Shown piece by piece: positions 1-12,510 of a DNA stretch of 64,000 nucleotides. Source of the DNA: Alentia gelatinosa (taxonomy: Eukaryota; Annelida; Polychaeta; Phyllodocida; Polynoidae); NCBI GenBank assembly GCA_950022655.1, contig OX465581.1:106003125-106067124 (forward strand), read 5' to 3'. How positions within the stretch are numbered: position 1 is the first letter of the stretch; every line of letters starts with the position of its first letter. The notes under the pieces were generated by a model. It ran no database searches and had not been told where the DNA came from. It was given only the letters and a program-made list of their open reading frames with translations. A program made the position numbers and the translations under genes.

Positions 1-1289
1 ATAATAAAAGAAGCTTCAGACTAACTGTACATATATATGTAGAGTAGGACCCCGCCTAACGGACACCCCCACAAGTTGAGACAATAGGAGTGTGTGGATG
101 TTGTCGCATGGGTCTGGGAGCTGTTGGTGAGCCACGGGCTGTTGGTGAGTATTCATAGAAAATACATTTTGTTATTCAAAGTTTAATAACTTCGGATCCA
201 ATGAAGATATTTTGTGAATGGATTTCAGACCCATCATTGCCTCTGTCTCCCCTACATATTGATATATAACACTTGCCTATTGGACTGGTGGAAACTTGAA
301 ACCCCCACGCATACCCCCGCGTAAGCGTACATTGGCGGCGTGTTAATCTATGTATGTATCTGATCCTTTTGATCGTAGAATCGTATAAAGCTGTAGACGT
401 ATGGATGGTTCACAGATAAGCTTCATGCATCTGCCACTCACAGTTAACATAGAGGTGATTCATGTGGCCACTGTCTCCCTGTGTTTTCTCAGTATAGGCC
501 AGCAGCAAAGAGTCATGCCAAAAGCCTCACAGCTCTGGCTCTGGCAGTGGCCCACTGTTGTGCTCTCACCTTACCGCTGGTCTATGACTGGTTCCTCAGG
601 TCACTTATAGGGTTTCGGCTCTGGCCAGGTTCAAAGGACATATTAGACCTTAGCGTCCTCAGTGGTATAGATCGGGAGATGGGGCATTAAGTTTCAAGTC
701 TTCCAGTTGTACTTTTATGTACATCGATCTCTATTGCATTGAATGAAGATAAAGATATAGATCGATGAGACATTTGTATTTTTTCATAGCAAAATTGTTT
801 GCATCTCCAAATGATAGCATTGTGCGCAACAAACCTAACAATGTACTAAATCACCCCAGGTACTGGGTAAAATAACCTGGCTAAAATAGTGCTCATATGT
901 ATTTATTGTTAAAGGAGCTGATCCGGCGTAAAGAACCAATCTGTTTCAATCTATGCTATCATGAAAGCTGCTGAATGACTGTATTTTCGTTGAAATATTG
1001 TAGAAGACCAATCTGCAATAAGACATGCATATCGAACTCATGAATCAGACTTATTGCCGCCACACGTTGACATCCGATGTCATGCTTCTGGAGTTTGGGT
1101 ATGAAAGTCATCTGTTCTGCATTTAAATGAAACTTGTTTTCAATACTAATAAAAGCCTAATTTTAGTATAGCTTAGTAGTAAGACTTCGTACATATGGAA
1201 ATATTGCTAACGATAGCGTTTCCTCTGAAGATGGATTTACTTGAGTTCGTGTAGGGCTGACTAGCCAGTCCCGGAATTCACTGAATTGG
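1..1289. other. AT-rich intergenic DNA, no gene seen
   Basis: Only short chance ORFs of up to 69 codons with no recognisable motif. No RNA gene or clear repeat was found. Confidence 0.6.
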
Positions 1290-1660
1290 GTAGGACATGA
1301 TTGTGATCCCCATTCATGCCTGCTGGCTCTTGTCACGTAGGGTTAAGGGCCAGCAGGAGGGCGGACTTATTTCTAAGCGGTGTATTCGGCGAGTACTCGC
1401 CCTCTGGAGGGTTAAGGTCCATCCTCAGGCCACATACCGTGAGAGTGACCATGTGGGTCTCCTGCCACCACCGGCCCCCAGCTGCCCGGGCTCCCGGGGA
1501 GGGCCAGTCGCCCACACACGATAATCCGTCATCGACTTCCAGCACGGCAAAGGGAGGCCTCGCAAAAACAAAGATCAACGTCGACCGATCAGACTATCGC
1601 ATGCCGGCGGTGCATCTCTCTCGACCGGCCCGGGGCATGTTTGTTCCCGTATCTCCGATG
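1290..1660. promoter_or_regulatory. GC-rich islet with a 9-bp inverted repeat
   Basis: A local rise in GC and CpG within AT-rich DNA. CCTGCTGGC at 1319-1327 is matched by its reverse complement GCCAGCAGG at 1349-1357, giving a hairpin with a 21-base loop. CCCGGGCTCCCGGGG lies near 1487-1501. The overlapping ORFs on both strands are short and unlike known proteins, so this is more likely a non-coding element. Confidence 0.3.
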
Positions 1661-2102
1661 GTACTTCCCCGCTGTAAAAACAGAAAATAGAAAAATAGAA
1701 TGAAGAGTAGGGGGGACAAAATAAAAAAGGTTAGAAACACCCGGTGATCACCACGAGCTCTGGATGTTAAAATCACCAATCGCGTCGTTGGTGTTCTTTT
1801 ATTGGATTGCCAACCTGTCACCGCGGTGCTGCACCGCAAAGGATGCGCTGCATGCGAGAGAGGCATTAAAAACGCGCCTCCATCACCGGCCAAAGAAACC
1901 CTTGACACACTCTGTTGTTCAAACGCTGTTTGGATGTAGCATGCCATATTCATATGTTGGGGTCTGTACGACTTGTTCTCGTGATTCTGTTTGGTTGGTC
2001 GTTCGTTGATGAATAAATCATGTAAACTGGCATGTGAATATTGGCATGGCAAGAAACATATCAAGGCGTACACTGTTCTTCACACTCTTGTTATAACCGT
2101 AC

Positions 2103-2560
2103 ATACCTACCTACAACCATACGTACGTACCTACCTACCTACCTACCTACCTACCTACCTACCTACCTACCTACCTACCTACATACATACATACATACAT
2201 ACATACATACATACATACATACATACATACATACATACATACATCTAACATACATCTAGCATACATCTAACATACATTTAACATACATTTAACATACATA
2301 CATACATATACAAACAGGTACATACATACATACATACATACATACATACATACATACATACATACATACATACATACATACATACATACATACACACACA
2401 CACATGTATACATGTACATACGTACGCACATACATGCAAGTCTAATTGCACAAACTAGTCGTTAAACTACCCAAACACTTACACAAAACAAAGCAAACAT
2501 ACATACACACATACATGTATATACAAGTATATACGAACGTACATACATGCATACTTACAT
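2103..2560. repeat. Compound CTAC / TACA tetranucleotide array
   Basis: A CTAC run (about 2127-2180) passes directly into CATA/TACA repeats (about 2181-2245). A degenerate stretch follows, with acatctaac and acatttaac variants, then a second TACA run at about 2318-2392 that ends in a short AC run. Scattered TACA units continue to about 2560 and again at 2850-2960. Tyr-, Leu-, Pro- and Thr-rich frames across it come purely from the repeat. Confidence 0.95.
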
Positions 2561-3249
2561 ACATTTTTTTCTAATTTATTACACACAAATCATCACGAGG
2601 ATGGTCTTCCTTTGTGGTTTCTCAGAACAACTACAGTTTTTCATCTCAGTACATGCGTACAGGGAACACTTCCGTCATTAGAAGGAATACATAGGATAAT
2701 AGGATGACAATATATTTTTGGTCATCAAAGACCGGGGAAAAGAATAAATGCCAACCATCACATTGAGATGATACAAAAATATGACAGATGAATATGGGGT
2801 TCACGGATGAAAGTAATTAACGATAGGGCTCACAGTGCATGTTCATATGGGCATACATACATGTATGCATATACTTTACATGCATACATACAAACGTGTA
2901 TATGTAGGTTCATGTATATTTCAAATATGCACATACGGACGTGTATAGGTACGTACATGTATATTTATTGCCCCACCAATACTACGTGTCTCAAGGCAGA
3001 TTTGTCCTGTGTGGGGGCTGGTCGTCTGAGCGGGTTGGTCGTTGTAGGAAGTTATTCTACAGAGGAACCATCCAAACGATAGAAAAACTCTTCCGGTATC
3101 TTAGTTTATTTGCTCAATTTCATTATCTGGAGTTGAAAATCCTTAGGGTTGTCGTGGGGAAGTTAGTGCATTGCCAGCCGTCATTTCATGTAGCTTTGCT
3201 GCGCTTGGCCACGCTAACTGACTGCGACTCATGCAGCACACGCACGGCG

Positions 3250-4330
3250 CACTTTTGACGACGCCCCCCGAATGAGCCCCGGGGTCTGTGGTAATCCTAC
3301 CCACCCGGAGGTGTCTCCGACATGAACCAAGTTAAAGCCAAGTTACACCAAAGTTGCTAGCGCGGCTGTCATTGGCTGAGCAGTGGAAGGCTGATGGGGG
3401 TGGGTGTTGGGCAGCATGGGCGAGGCGGTGGTGGGGGTTGGGTGGAGATGGCTGGAGAGGGTTGGGGGGTGGTGTTCGTGCATGAGGTTGTTCGTGAGTT
3501 GTTGCTTACAGTGCTGTGTGTCTTACCCGCGGCGAGTCCATTCAGGTCCCAACACGCCACCCGCCACAACTTACACAAGTCGAGGGGAGGTAGGGGTGGA
3601 AAAGGAGGGAGGTGGGTTTGGCGGGGGTGGGGGACATCCCCAGCCACCCTTCTCCGCCCACCTTCTCGTGGTGGCGGCGGGTGGCGGGCGATACACGGTA
3701 CAGCTAGAGCGCGGCGGCGGCGGATGGCGGCAGGGTGGGCGGGGGCGGGCGCAAGGCGGTGGCTGTAGCCCGTGGTGGTGGTGGCGGCGGTGGCTGAGGC
3801 GGCAAATGTTGCTGATTAATGTTTTTCTCCCGAGGTCCGCGTTTCGCATGCGGCGGGCGGGCGGCACGCACCTCGGCGAGATCAAGCTTTGTCGGAGGGA
3901 TCGTGGGCTCGCGTGCAGCGTGGCCGTTATCGTGCAGCGCCCGGCACCCCGCCTCCTGCCCGCCTCCTGCCGGCCCAGCGCATCACGGCAGCTGCCCATT
4001 GACATCTATTGTCCACACACTTTGAAAGCAGCCCACATAGTGTCCCATTGCATCGTGATGCTAATAAATTTGACTTGGGATGCGTACGAAATCCATTTGT
4101 GGCCGTCTTTTGTCTCTAATGCATATAAGTGAGGCACGAGATTCCCTCGTAGACTGTTATTGGGACCAGGACGCAAAGTTTGTAATCATAGCCCAGGGAA
4201 TCAATCGCATTTATCCGGGGCGCGCGCAGATGGACGAGCTAATGCGGAAAGTTGCGTGAGACTTTCGGCTCGTGCACCCAAGGTGGGGCTCCCAAATTTC
4301 CTTGCCTGATGACCAGTAATCAGTTTACAT
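3250..4330. promoter_or_regulatory. Large GC/CpG-rich island
   Basis: The first 420 bases are strongly G-rich on the + strand (runs at 3393-3470), then CGG/GGC-rich DNA to about 4000. A less GC-rich block at 3985-4135 is dense in homeodomain- and POU-like words such as GCTAATAAAT and ATGCATAT. A further CpG-rich segment (4190-4300) follows. Long open frames on both strands arise from the skewed composition and contain no recognised domain. It could be an enhancer, an unrecognised promoter or a lncRNA start. Confidence 0.4.
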
Positions 4331-5999
4331 TGGGTTTATTAACGTGTTCGACAGGCACTGAGTGCAGCCGAGCTCAAGCCCACCCGCTACGACCCCAATG
4401 CCCGCCTCTACCAGCTCCATTGCAGGCCTGAGCAGTGTCCAGGTCCATGCGGGTCTGGGCTAAGGTGGGGCAAAGGCGGGGTGTGGACTGACAAGAGCGG
4501 GGTCGTGAGGAAATGCATTCAGTGAATTCGAGAGTTTGAGCCGGGTTCTGTCTTATGAATAGTGTGTATTGATACTGTCTTAATCTTTTTTTAGATTGGA
4601 CAAATTCAGAGGAGGTAAATAAGACGGTGTGACTTTATTTTGAGATTTGAGTAGGTATGATATAAGGCTTGAAAGGGGTTGGATAATGCCGAAGTGTAAT
4701 TACATGATGGGCCTATAAGATTGGTCAGAGCCGGCCGAACAGGCCCCACATGATAAAACAAATGAATGAGAAACAAAATGCAGTTTATTCGAGCCAAGAA
4801 TTGGTAGGGTGATGGGGGGGGGGGGGGGGCTGAATGTGTAAGGAATATACATACCTTGAGCATAACCAGAGTGGAGCATGATAATAGGGTGGTATGGGCT
4901 AGTGGAGAGTTGTTGCAGGGAGTGGGTATATGGGTTAAGAAGGGGTTGGAATGGTATATGGATAGTAGCCCTACAGGTTCAAGGAGGGCCAGCGCGGAGC
5001 TTGCCATCCTTTCATTTGGACTCCGTCTGCTTTAAGAATTGGTTTACCGTAGGTAGGTGGGTACAGCTTGGAGAAACGAGGGGGAGGGTGGCTACCACTG
5101 AAGAAACACCCCTCAAGCCGTTACCCGGTGTCAGGGAGTCGCTACTGATCATAACTCAATTAATCACTAACGACTGCGCCTCGGAATGGACACAGCAGCA
5201 ATTTCCCGGATTGCCTCGTACTTTCTTCTTTGGTGCCCGGGCCGGCATTTCCGTGGCCGTCTTGTCTCCTAGGATTAAGGCTGAAGAAGCCGCTGTACAA
5301 CCTCTCCCACCTTCCCAGCCTTCTGTACTACTATCTCCTGCTAGATGTCTCAAGTGAAAGCCCAAGACAGCGAATTAGCTTGAATGTGTTTCGATCTTAT
5401 CAAAGCCTTATAAAGAAACATTGCCTTGTGGCAGGGCTGCACTGATGCAATTACCTCGGCACAGCTAAGTTTGTCTGTTTCTTTTTCTAATCAAGATGTC
5501 TAGTCCGTTCGCCAGACCTTCTGCAATAAAATATGCAAGGAATCACGTCCGATTTCTGTACTACTCAGAATATAATCACGCGCAAAATGACATGTGGTAA
5601 ACTCTGTTAACCAATGCAAAGCCGTCGAATTACATTCACGTGCTATAGTCAGATGCTATGGAATGCATTCAATAAGGCTTCAATTCTCCAATAGTATTGG
5701 ATGTATGAGTCAAGTAGGGTAAGTAGCTTGGGTATTAATATATGTAACATACATTGTAGAAAAATTGATGAAGGGACTAGCCACCTTTTTTAATAAGAGA
5801 TGAAATCGACCATATTAGCATCTCTTAGCGATTGTCTTTCTGCATCTGTTATTCATGCTACTTTTATTACCGTGGTGCCGAAAGAAATGCTTTTGTGTGG
5901 AAACATAGCACACCCATTGGCATAACACTGAAATCTGTCTATAGGGTTGAGGCGGGGTTTGGGGTGTTTGTCTTTGACAACTGCCAACTCACCACAACA
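4331..5999. other. Intergenic DNA with a poly(G) tract
   Basis: No gene was recognised. A run of 16 G lies at 4814-4829. A moderately GC segment at 4980-5350 has no recognisable coding content. Confidence 0.5.
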
Positions 6000-6215
6000 C
6001 GCCAGGCCCGTGCTATGACTCCCCAGGGCTGGCTCCCCGTTGCCAGCTCCCTGCCAGCCATAGATCCGTCAGATCAGCCCGAGCCCCAGCTGCCCCACGC
6101 CGCGATCCTCTTACCACCACGTGCACGACATGCGAGACAATGCGCGCCGTCGCCGCAGCCGGCGTGGGGTATACGTGCGCGTAGGAGGAGGGGGGGGGGG
6201 TAGGACACACCCTCC
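6000..6215. promoter_or_regulatory. Short CpG-rich islet
   Basis: About 200 bases rich in CpG and CCC/GCC words, including a CACGTG near 6118-6123, ending in a G-rich run (about 6188-6200). No coding domain is seen. Confidence 0.3.
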
Positions 6216-9200
6216 TTCTTGTAGGTGCCCTCCGTTTTGTGATTGGTAAGAGGAATTAAGGTTTCAAGGGCTGTATGGGACCTTATCGTTGTCCATCCGT
6301 AAAATGGGAGACTTGCGCGTTGTAATACGATGCCGTCTCGAATTATGGGTGTGCTGTATGGGTGTGATGTGTAAAATCATACGGTAAAATTGGGTTACTA
6401 TATCATAACGTCGATATTCAATTGGTTGGGGGGGGGGGGGGGCGTCTACTGGAAGCGACATCACCTGGTACTACCAATGACTTCAGTCCTCCAGTACAGG
6501 AGAGGTATAGGGAAAGTAGTACATGTATATGGATTGATGGCATTCCCATTAAGATCCTCCAGAGATAATTTAAACATGTATCATAAATGAATTAAGCCCA
6601 AATACCCAATCCACCAATGCTAAAGAATACGCTGCTTGGTCAATGTTTGGCCAGCGCGACAGCGTATCTATGAAGCCAGCTATACTTTAGGCCCCTAGGA
6701 AAAAGGTCCCCCAAGTATAAAACCATTTAGCAATTCTGTTCTCAGTATACTGTCTGTATCAACCTGCCAGTAATGAATATATATTATCTGCTAAATATAA
6801 TGTGGACGACCTATATTGTCCATCTGCCAATTGCCTCGCTCCGTGAAACAACTATAAACATGTAGATAGATAGTTGTTCGAAGAAGTGTCTAGCAATGAG
6901 ATATTTGATTTTTTTAAAATTATATTTGTATAGTAGATTGATGATGGTGCGGGTTTACCTAGGTGATATCCCCTTACCATCTACTCCAACAGCGCGATCG
7001 TGTAGACTCTTTTTTTACTACAACAGAGTTCCCAGCGACCCAGGGAAATCAGGGAAGACTAAGTTTGATTCCTTCCAGACAGGGAAAATTCAGTGAATTT
7101 GAGAAATCGAAGAAAATCATTGAAAGCTCAGGGAATTTATTTTCACGCATGAATGTGGGTTTGTTTTTATTATTTGGATTTTGGCAAATGAGTTAATAAT
7201 TATTATAGCTTTTGGCTATGGTGGCTATTTGGTAAAGGTCAGTAAATCTATTCTCGTCTTAGTCATGATCATTATGACACCCTATCAAATGTAGAATCTA
7301 ATTAGCTCTGATAGTTTTACTCGCAAAAAAAAAATCAATTTTAAGTATCCTTGGTACAATACTATATTCTGCTAAAAGGTCAAGAGGGTGTTGCGCACCT
7401 TGCCTCCGGAGCTTTTGATGCCAGGCCTACATGCATACATCATGAGGTGGCCTGGAAGCAGTACCCATCATCCTAAGATGAAGGGGTTGAGTTTTCTTCT
7501 CGGGGGGGGGGGGGGGGGTAGTGCATTATAGTTACATCTTAGTTATCATCTCAGCATACAATCCATCGAAAATAAGAGAGGTGTTGCTGTAATGCTTGGA
7601 ACATATAGCAGGCCAGGAGACATGCCTATAATATTATTATATTGCATGGTCAAGACAATAAACATGGTGAGGAGCGGATGGCTGTAAGGGGAGCCGGGAA
7701 GCCATTATACTAAAATATAATTATTTTTGTTACTTTTCTATATTTATTTTCTCTAGTATTGTCTCATTACTAATAGTTCCTGAAGGATTAGTTCTTGTTT
7801 CTCTTGATTGTTCAACCTCTTTGAGAAGTTCACATTGTTAATGTCAAACTATTTCTCAGGGAAATAATGTCAGGGGGAAATGGGGAAATTTTGCTTTAGA
7901 AAATACCGGGAACTATGTACAATCATCAACCCAGAGTGTATCGTTGAATACTATCGGAAATCGACAATCATGAATGAGATGGAGATATCATCATGATGTG
8001 CCTCCGAGCATATCCTACGTTTAACCTTTACGAACCCGTAAACTATTGGCAAATAAGTGGTCACTTGGAGAAAGTCCTAGACATGACATTAGACTACGAT
8101 TCTTGTCCCGACAGCTGCTGTTCGTGCTCATTGGTCTTTTATTGGCCCCGGCATATATGTAATAGGCGTGTTTACCGTTAAAAGAGAAGGACAATTATCT
8201 TTAGCAGATGAGTGTGCTTACGACTGTTTGGTCATGCAAACCATACGACAACTGCATGGAAACATGGCAGATGTTTCGAAATAGTTGTGAGCTTTTAGAA
8301 AGTGGTAACATTCACAGGTCTCCTGAAGGCCCTTTACTCGGGCCCGTCTCATTTTCATATTATTCGTGTTATATCTAGCAGACTGTAGCAGTCCAAAAAT
8401 AAACACTACTGAGATAAGTCAAGTATACGATTATTGGGCTGCATGAAAATGCACACCATGCCAGGTACTCCTTGGCAATAACGAAGTTCTATCTGTATAT
8501 CTGCTGAAAATTGTTATTGTCTTATTCACGCTATAAGGCCAGAGGCACGTCTAGGCCTGAATCTATTCACCTGCTTGCATTCTTTTGTATAAAGGCAGAG
8601 TCGAAACCTCTGCGATCAACCTGATCACATTCTAACCTCTTCTATTCGTGGTTTCCAATTTAGAAAAGTACTGACCGATGGTTGAAGGTTGTAATTTTCG
8701 GCGTATTCCATACGCACCATGAATATTACAAGAAGTCCTACTACCGATTTGAAGTGTGTAGGAAAATTAGAATCACCCGCCTGAGTGGGCCATAGTAGGC
8801 CATAGTAGGCATTGCTTTCTACCAAGAGACCAACATGCACTAAGGATTAGACAATGTGGCTGTCATTTGTCTCTATCTGGTAGTCGGTCTTCATTCTTTG
8901 GTGTCATTTTAGTTCTGTGTAACGGTTTGATGTGGATCTAACCTTGAACAATATATGACGGCAGATATAATTGATTGTATGTTTTTTGGAGAGTTTCTTG
9001 TCCAACTATCTGGTTTTGTGATAATATATGCTGCTCTCCCACCAATTGTCTTCAATAAACATTTAGTGACCGGTTCAACGGCCGATTGAATAACACTTGA
9101 CAAAAATGCATGAGCTTTCCCGAGCAAAAAGAGGGTTAAATCTACCATATATCTAACATATTTGTGTTAATTGGAGACTGTAGAATTAACAGTGAAACTC

Positions 9201-10734
9201 TAAAGGGTCTAAGTTTTCTCCGGTGATTATTATGATGTATATATTCATTAGCGTTTCCTCAGGTGCAAACCAAAATAGGAGTAGATAACTAATATGTTTC
9301 TACTGTACCTTCTCAAAGCTGTTTTGTAGTGAAATTTCTGTTCATAGGGTGAGGAAAAGTATGGAATTGATATGACTGCATTCGCCAGCTCACTGTCTAT
9401 TCCCCAAACCTAACCAAGAATGCCATTTGAGACCATTTGAAGTTGAAATATTACATTGTAGGGTTGAGGTCCTACCGTATGGGACATTCTATTCAGGCAC
9501 GCTCATTTACACGTAACAAACAATAGGACTGACCAACATTAGCAGAGAATTCTTAAAAAATCAATTGGTGGTCTCTGAATGGTACTGGAATGGGTATGCT
9601 CATAGGATATCATGTTGCCTATTTTTATAGAATTTAGATGCAGTAGTGTGGAACTTATATCGTTGTGTATAACTACTAATTCGTCGTGTAGTACTACACC
9701 TCGGCACGGTTGTTATACTATAAGATTCTAAACCCACAGGCGTGGTATAGCAGGCAGGCCACACCCAGACTGCAAACATTGGTGTGTGCCGAGGTAAATT
9801 TGTAAATACAGCAGCCTTGTCTTTGTAGAATAATTATACGGCTTGTCTATCTGTGTTAATTGACAAGTTTAAGGATGTACATACTGGAGATCTTTCAAAA
9901 TACACAAACTATAGAGGAGATAAGTTCCCATTCTATAAATTCTAATCTGGATATTGTAGGGACATCGAAACTCAGAAATTTAGACTACGATAGTAGATGA
10001 ATTGATCGGATTGTATTTCACGTTATTTCCCACGATTTTAGCTATTGATCAAATTAGAGACAAGTTGTACGGTTGAACAAAATTCACTGAAACGTTTTGC
10101 ACAAAAATAGGTCTTGTTCAACATCTTGACACTCAACCATTCGCCAGATACAGACTCATATTTCGTATACTACTCCCATCTACCAACGCCCGTCTGCTAC
10201 AAGTCTCCTCAAGGGATAAGCAATGTTGGTTATTTGAGGCACGAAGTTGCATTAATCAATCTCTGGCTATTATTTAGTGATAGTACCAGTGTGATTTTAG
10301 TAAGTCATAGACCAAGATCGGACGAGGAATACTGTCATTTATCTATGTAACAAAAAGTGAGTATTATCCAGTATGGCTAGAGAGATTCTTTTATATATTC
10401 TACATAGTCAAGTCAAAAAGTTGCCATCACATCTTACGACCAAAACAAATATCCCCGGTGTCACCTTGTAGTCGTTCTGATGGTGTTCATTGTGATGAAT
10501 TTGGAAGTCAGCTATTGGAGGACTTGCTATCTCAGTGGAGGGTATCGCGACCCAAGAGAGATAAACCTATAGCATGTAAGGGACATTAGGTATGGGCCGT
10601 AAACCACCATCACCACGACTACCCTCTCAGGTATGGGTAGCACGGTGGGATCGTCGACCCGATACACAATGGGCTTGATGAGATCACCTCCAGAGTGCAT
10701 CACCAACCACTATGGATTCCTTGTCCCAGTCACT
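6216..10734. other. AT-rich intergenic DNA
   Basis: No gene was recognised. It contains G runs of 15 (6428-6442) and 18 (7502-7519), a 12-bp unit duplicated near 8785-8815, and the small inverted-repeat element listed separately. Segments at 7030-7130 and 7855-7905 share repeated AGGGAAA words and may be decayed transposon sequence. Confidence 0.5.
9698..9795. mobile_element. Possible 98-bp mini inverted-repeat element
   Basis: ACCTCGGCAC at 9698-9707 is matched exactly by its reverse complement at 9786-9795. The interior is unlike the flanks and carries GGCGTGGTATAG, which recurs near 11808. No clear target-site duplication was seen, so it could be a chance hairpin. Confidence 0.3.
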
Positions 10735-10984
10735 CCTCTCCTTTAGACCAACTGTGCCGAAGACCGCTCTTCCAAGAACACCAGTGACTCTCATCCCTCT
10801 CCTATAGACCCCCAGTGCCACAAATTCTTATCGTTTAGAACCCCCTTTCCCACAAACCCCTCATCTTCTTTACACCCTCTGTGCCACACTCATCTATAGA
10901 CCACCTCTGTCGCATACCCCGTCCCATATACCCCCTGTCGCAGACACACAATTTTCCTAGACACCTGTGCCAAACATTCCTCTC

Positions 10985-11230
10985 CCAAAGAACCTCAAGG
11001 TTGTGAAACTTTTTGGGTTTGAGTCCCATTGCAGCCGCTTTCTTCTTCATCCCCAGCAATGGTAGACTATATCAAAGTCTAGTTCATGTGGAGTGGGATC
11101 TAAAAGGGCTCTGACCCCGGTAAATGTGTAAAGGTGAGATTTGTACCTATATTCATCACATAGATTCAAACCAAACCAAAGTAAGTCTAATAGAACATAT
11201 TGGACCTTAAACTAACCAAACAAACAAACC
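10985..11230 (+). mobile_element. 5'-truncated tRNA-derived SINE inside the minisatellite
   Basis: It aligns by eye with the 20.5-kb SINE from just before the B-box region (GGTTTGAGTCCC) through GCAGCCGCTTTC, CATCCCCAGCAATGG and GTAAATGTGTAAAGG. It ends in an AAACAAAC-type tail. The A-box half is missing or replaced by minisatellite sequence. Confidence 0.7.
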
Positions 11231-11410
11231 TCCCTGTGTGACACAGAGCCCTCGTGTGGCACAAACCTTTCTCTCTGAGACCTCCTGTTTGTCAAACCTC
11301 TCTTCTGAGGACCACCTGTGCCACATACTTCCCTCCTATAGACCCTATATCTACACATACCTCTCCCATGGACCCGCTGTGTCACACACATTTCTCCTTT
11401 AGACACTCCG

Positions 11411-11482
11411 CCTATAAGTATATCAAAGTCTAGAAAGAGTAACATAAAGCTGACCGGATCTAAAACCAACCAAACCAAACTC
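11411..11482 (+). mobile_element. Internal SINE fragment in the minisatellite
   Basis: The words TATATCAAAGTCTAG and GGATCTAAAA match the interior of the neighbouring SINE copy at about 11068-11106. An ACCAAACCAAAC tail follows. It is short and decayed. Confidence 0.45.
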
Positions 11483-11750
11483 TGGTTTACACAAATCTCT
11501 CCGATTGACCCACTCTGCCACCCACCTCTCCTATACACCCACTGAACCACATACCCTTCTCCTTTAAGCGGAACTCACACAGAAAGATTCATGTACCTCC
11601 CTGGGCAATTGAGTCGGATACTCCTGACATTTTGCGCTGGAGCACAACCTACTCGTCTGAATGGTAGGGTCCCAATGATCCTCTATATATGATAGACATC
11701 CTGCTGAGTCAATCACACCGCATTACAAATAGCCCAGCCCACTGGCTACC

Positions 11751-11876
11751 TTTTTATCCTACCCCTAATAGAATAAATGGCTTAAAACTGAGTATCTTTA
11801 TTCAATGGGGCGTGGTATAGAATGTTATATATCCAACTATTCACTTGATTTTGTGAAGACGGGATATGATAGATAC
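11751..11876 (+). mobile_element. Diverged head module of the composite fold-back family (partial copy)
   Basis: It begins TTTTTATCCTACCCCTAATA and continues with a GGCTTAAAAC segment, matching the left end of the 57.5-kb copy. A degenerate opposite end (GGGATATGATAGA) lies near 11863. The palindromic tail module is absent. Confidence 0.45.
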
Positions 11877-12159
11877 TAAACAACCCTTGGTGAGAATCAA
11901 TTTGGATTTAAGCGACTCGGCCAGAACTGCTACTGTCCTACACCCAGCTATTGCTTCGTAAAGATCACTACGCGCGCGGACCTTGTTGCATAAATTCAAA
12001 TTGCCTTTAACCTTGGCCGGTTTCTACTAATTAACCAACCCCTTTCTACAAGACAAGCAAGTAGCAATGCTAAGCAACAGCATCCCACTCCTATCTCCAT
12101 TCACCCTGCTGCACACAACCTCTGCAGTGACTTAATCATAGCACCTCTCCTCGTACTGA

Positions 12160-12510
12160 TCCCGTGTCAACAGACGGGGGAAGGGTAGGCGTCACCCGCC
12201 ATCCACCAAATCCACGTGCCGCTGTTGGAATGGCAACAGTGGCGCCATCCTGCACGTCCTACCCGCGCCCGCCGCGTGGTGGCGTGCACGTCGCCTCGCA
12301 CGAAATGACGGGCGGGGAGGGCGCACCGGGAGGGGTGTCACTGCCCACCCCACCCATGGTTTATTCATCTGGCCCTCCACAGTCTTCCCGCCCGCTAAAC
12401 ATGCACGTTGGTGATTTGGCGCGCGCGGCGGTGTGTCCGGATGGAATGTAACACGTGGTAGCCCCTCTTCATCTCCACCCTCTCCCCTCCACCTTGGCCC
12501 TCCCCACACT
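12160..12510. promoter_or_regulatory. CpG-rich islet
   Basis: It has dense CpG, with GCGCGCGGCGG near 12420 and several GGGG/CCCC blocks, flanked by AT-rich DNA. Overlapping frames on both strands are composition artefacts. Candidate regulatory element. Confidence 0.3.

Larger units (their letters stand above)
10735..11560. repeat. Degenerate minisatellite of about 30-bp units, split by SINE pieces
   Basis: Variants of a unit around CTCTCCTATAGACC followed by CCTGTGCCACAAACC recur from 10735 to 10990, resume at 11231-11405, and end at about 11490-11560. Units vary in length and sequence. The interruptions are SINE-related sequence. The minus-strand frames seen here (Trp/Gly/Arg-rich, up to 112 codons) are translations of the repeat and not genes. 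Confidence 0.75.

Noticed and set aside
2041..2259. Tyr/Thr/Leu/Pro/His-repeat frames
   Set aside because: They are created by the CTAC and TACA arrays.
3404..4132. A 242-codon plus-strand frame
   Set aside because: It lies in a G-rich island where stop codons are rare. Frames are open on both strands and the Gly/Arg/Trp-rich translation has no domain.
11212..11550. A 112-codon minus-strand frame with repeated Val/Cys/Gly/Arg words
   Set aside because: It is a direct translation of the minisatellite and crosses a SINE fragment.
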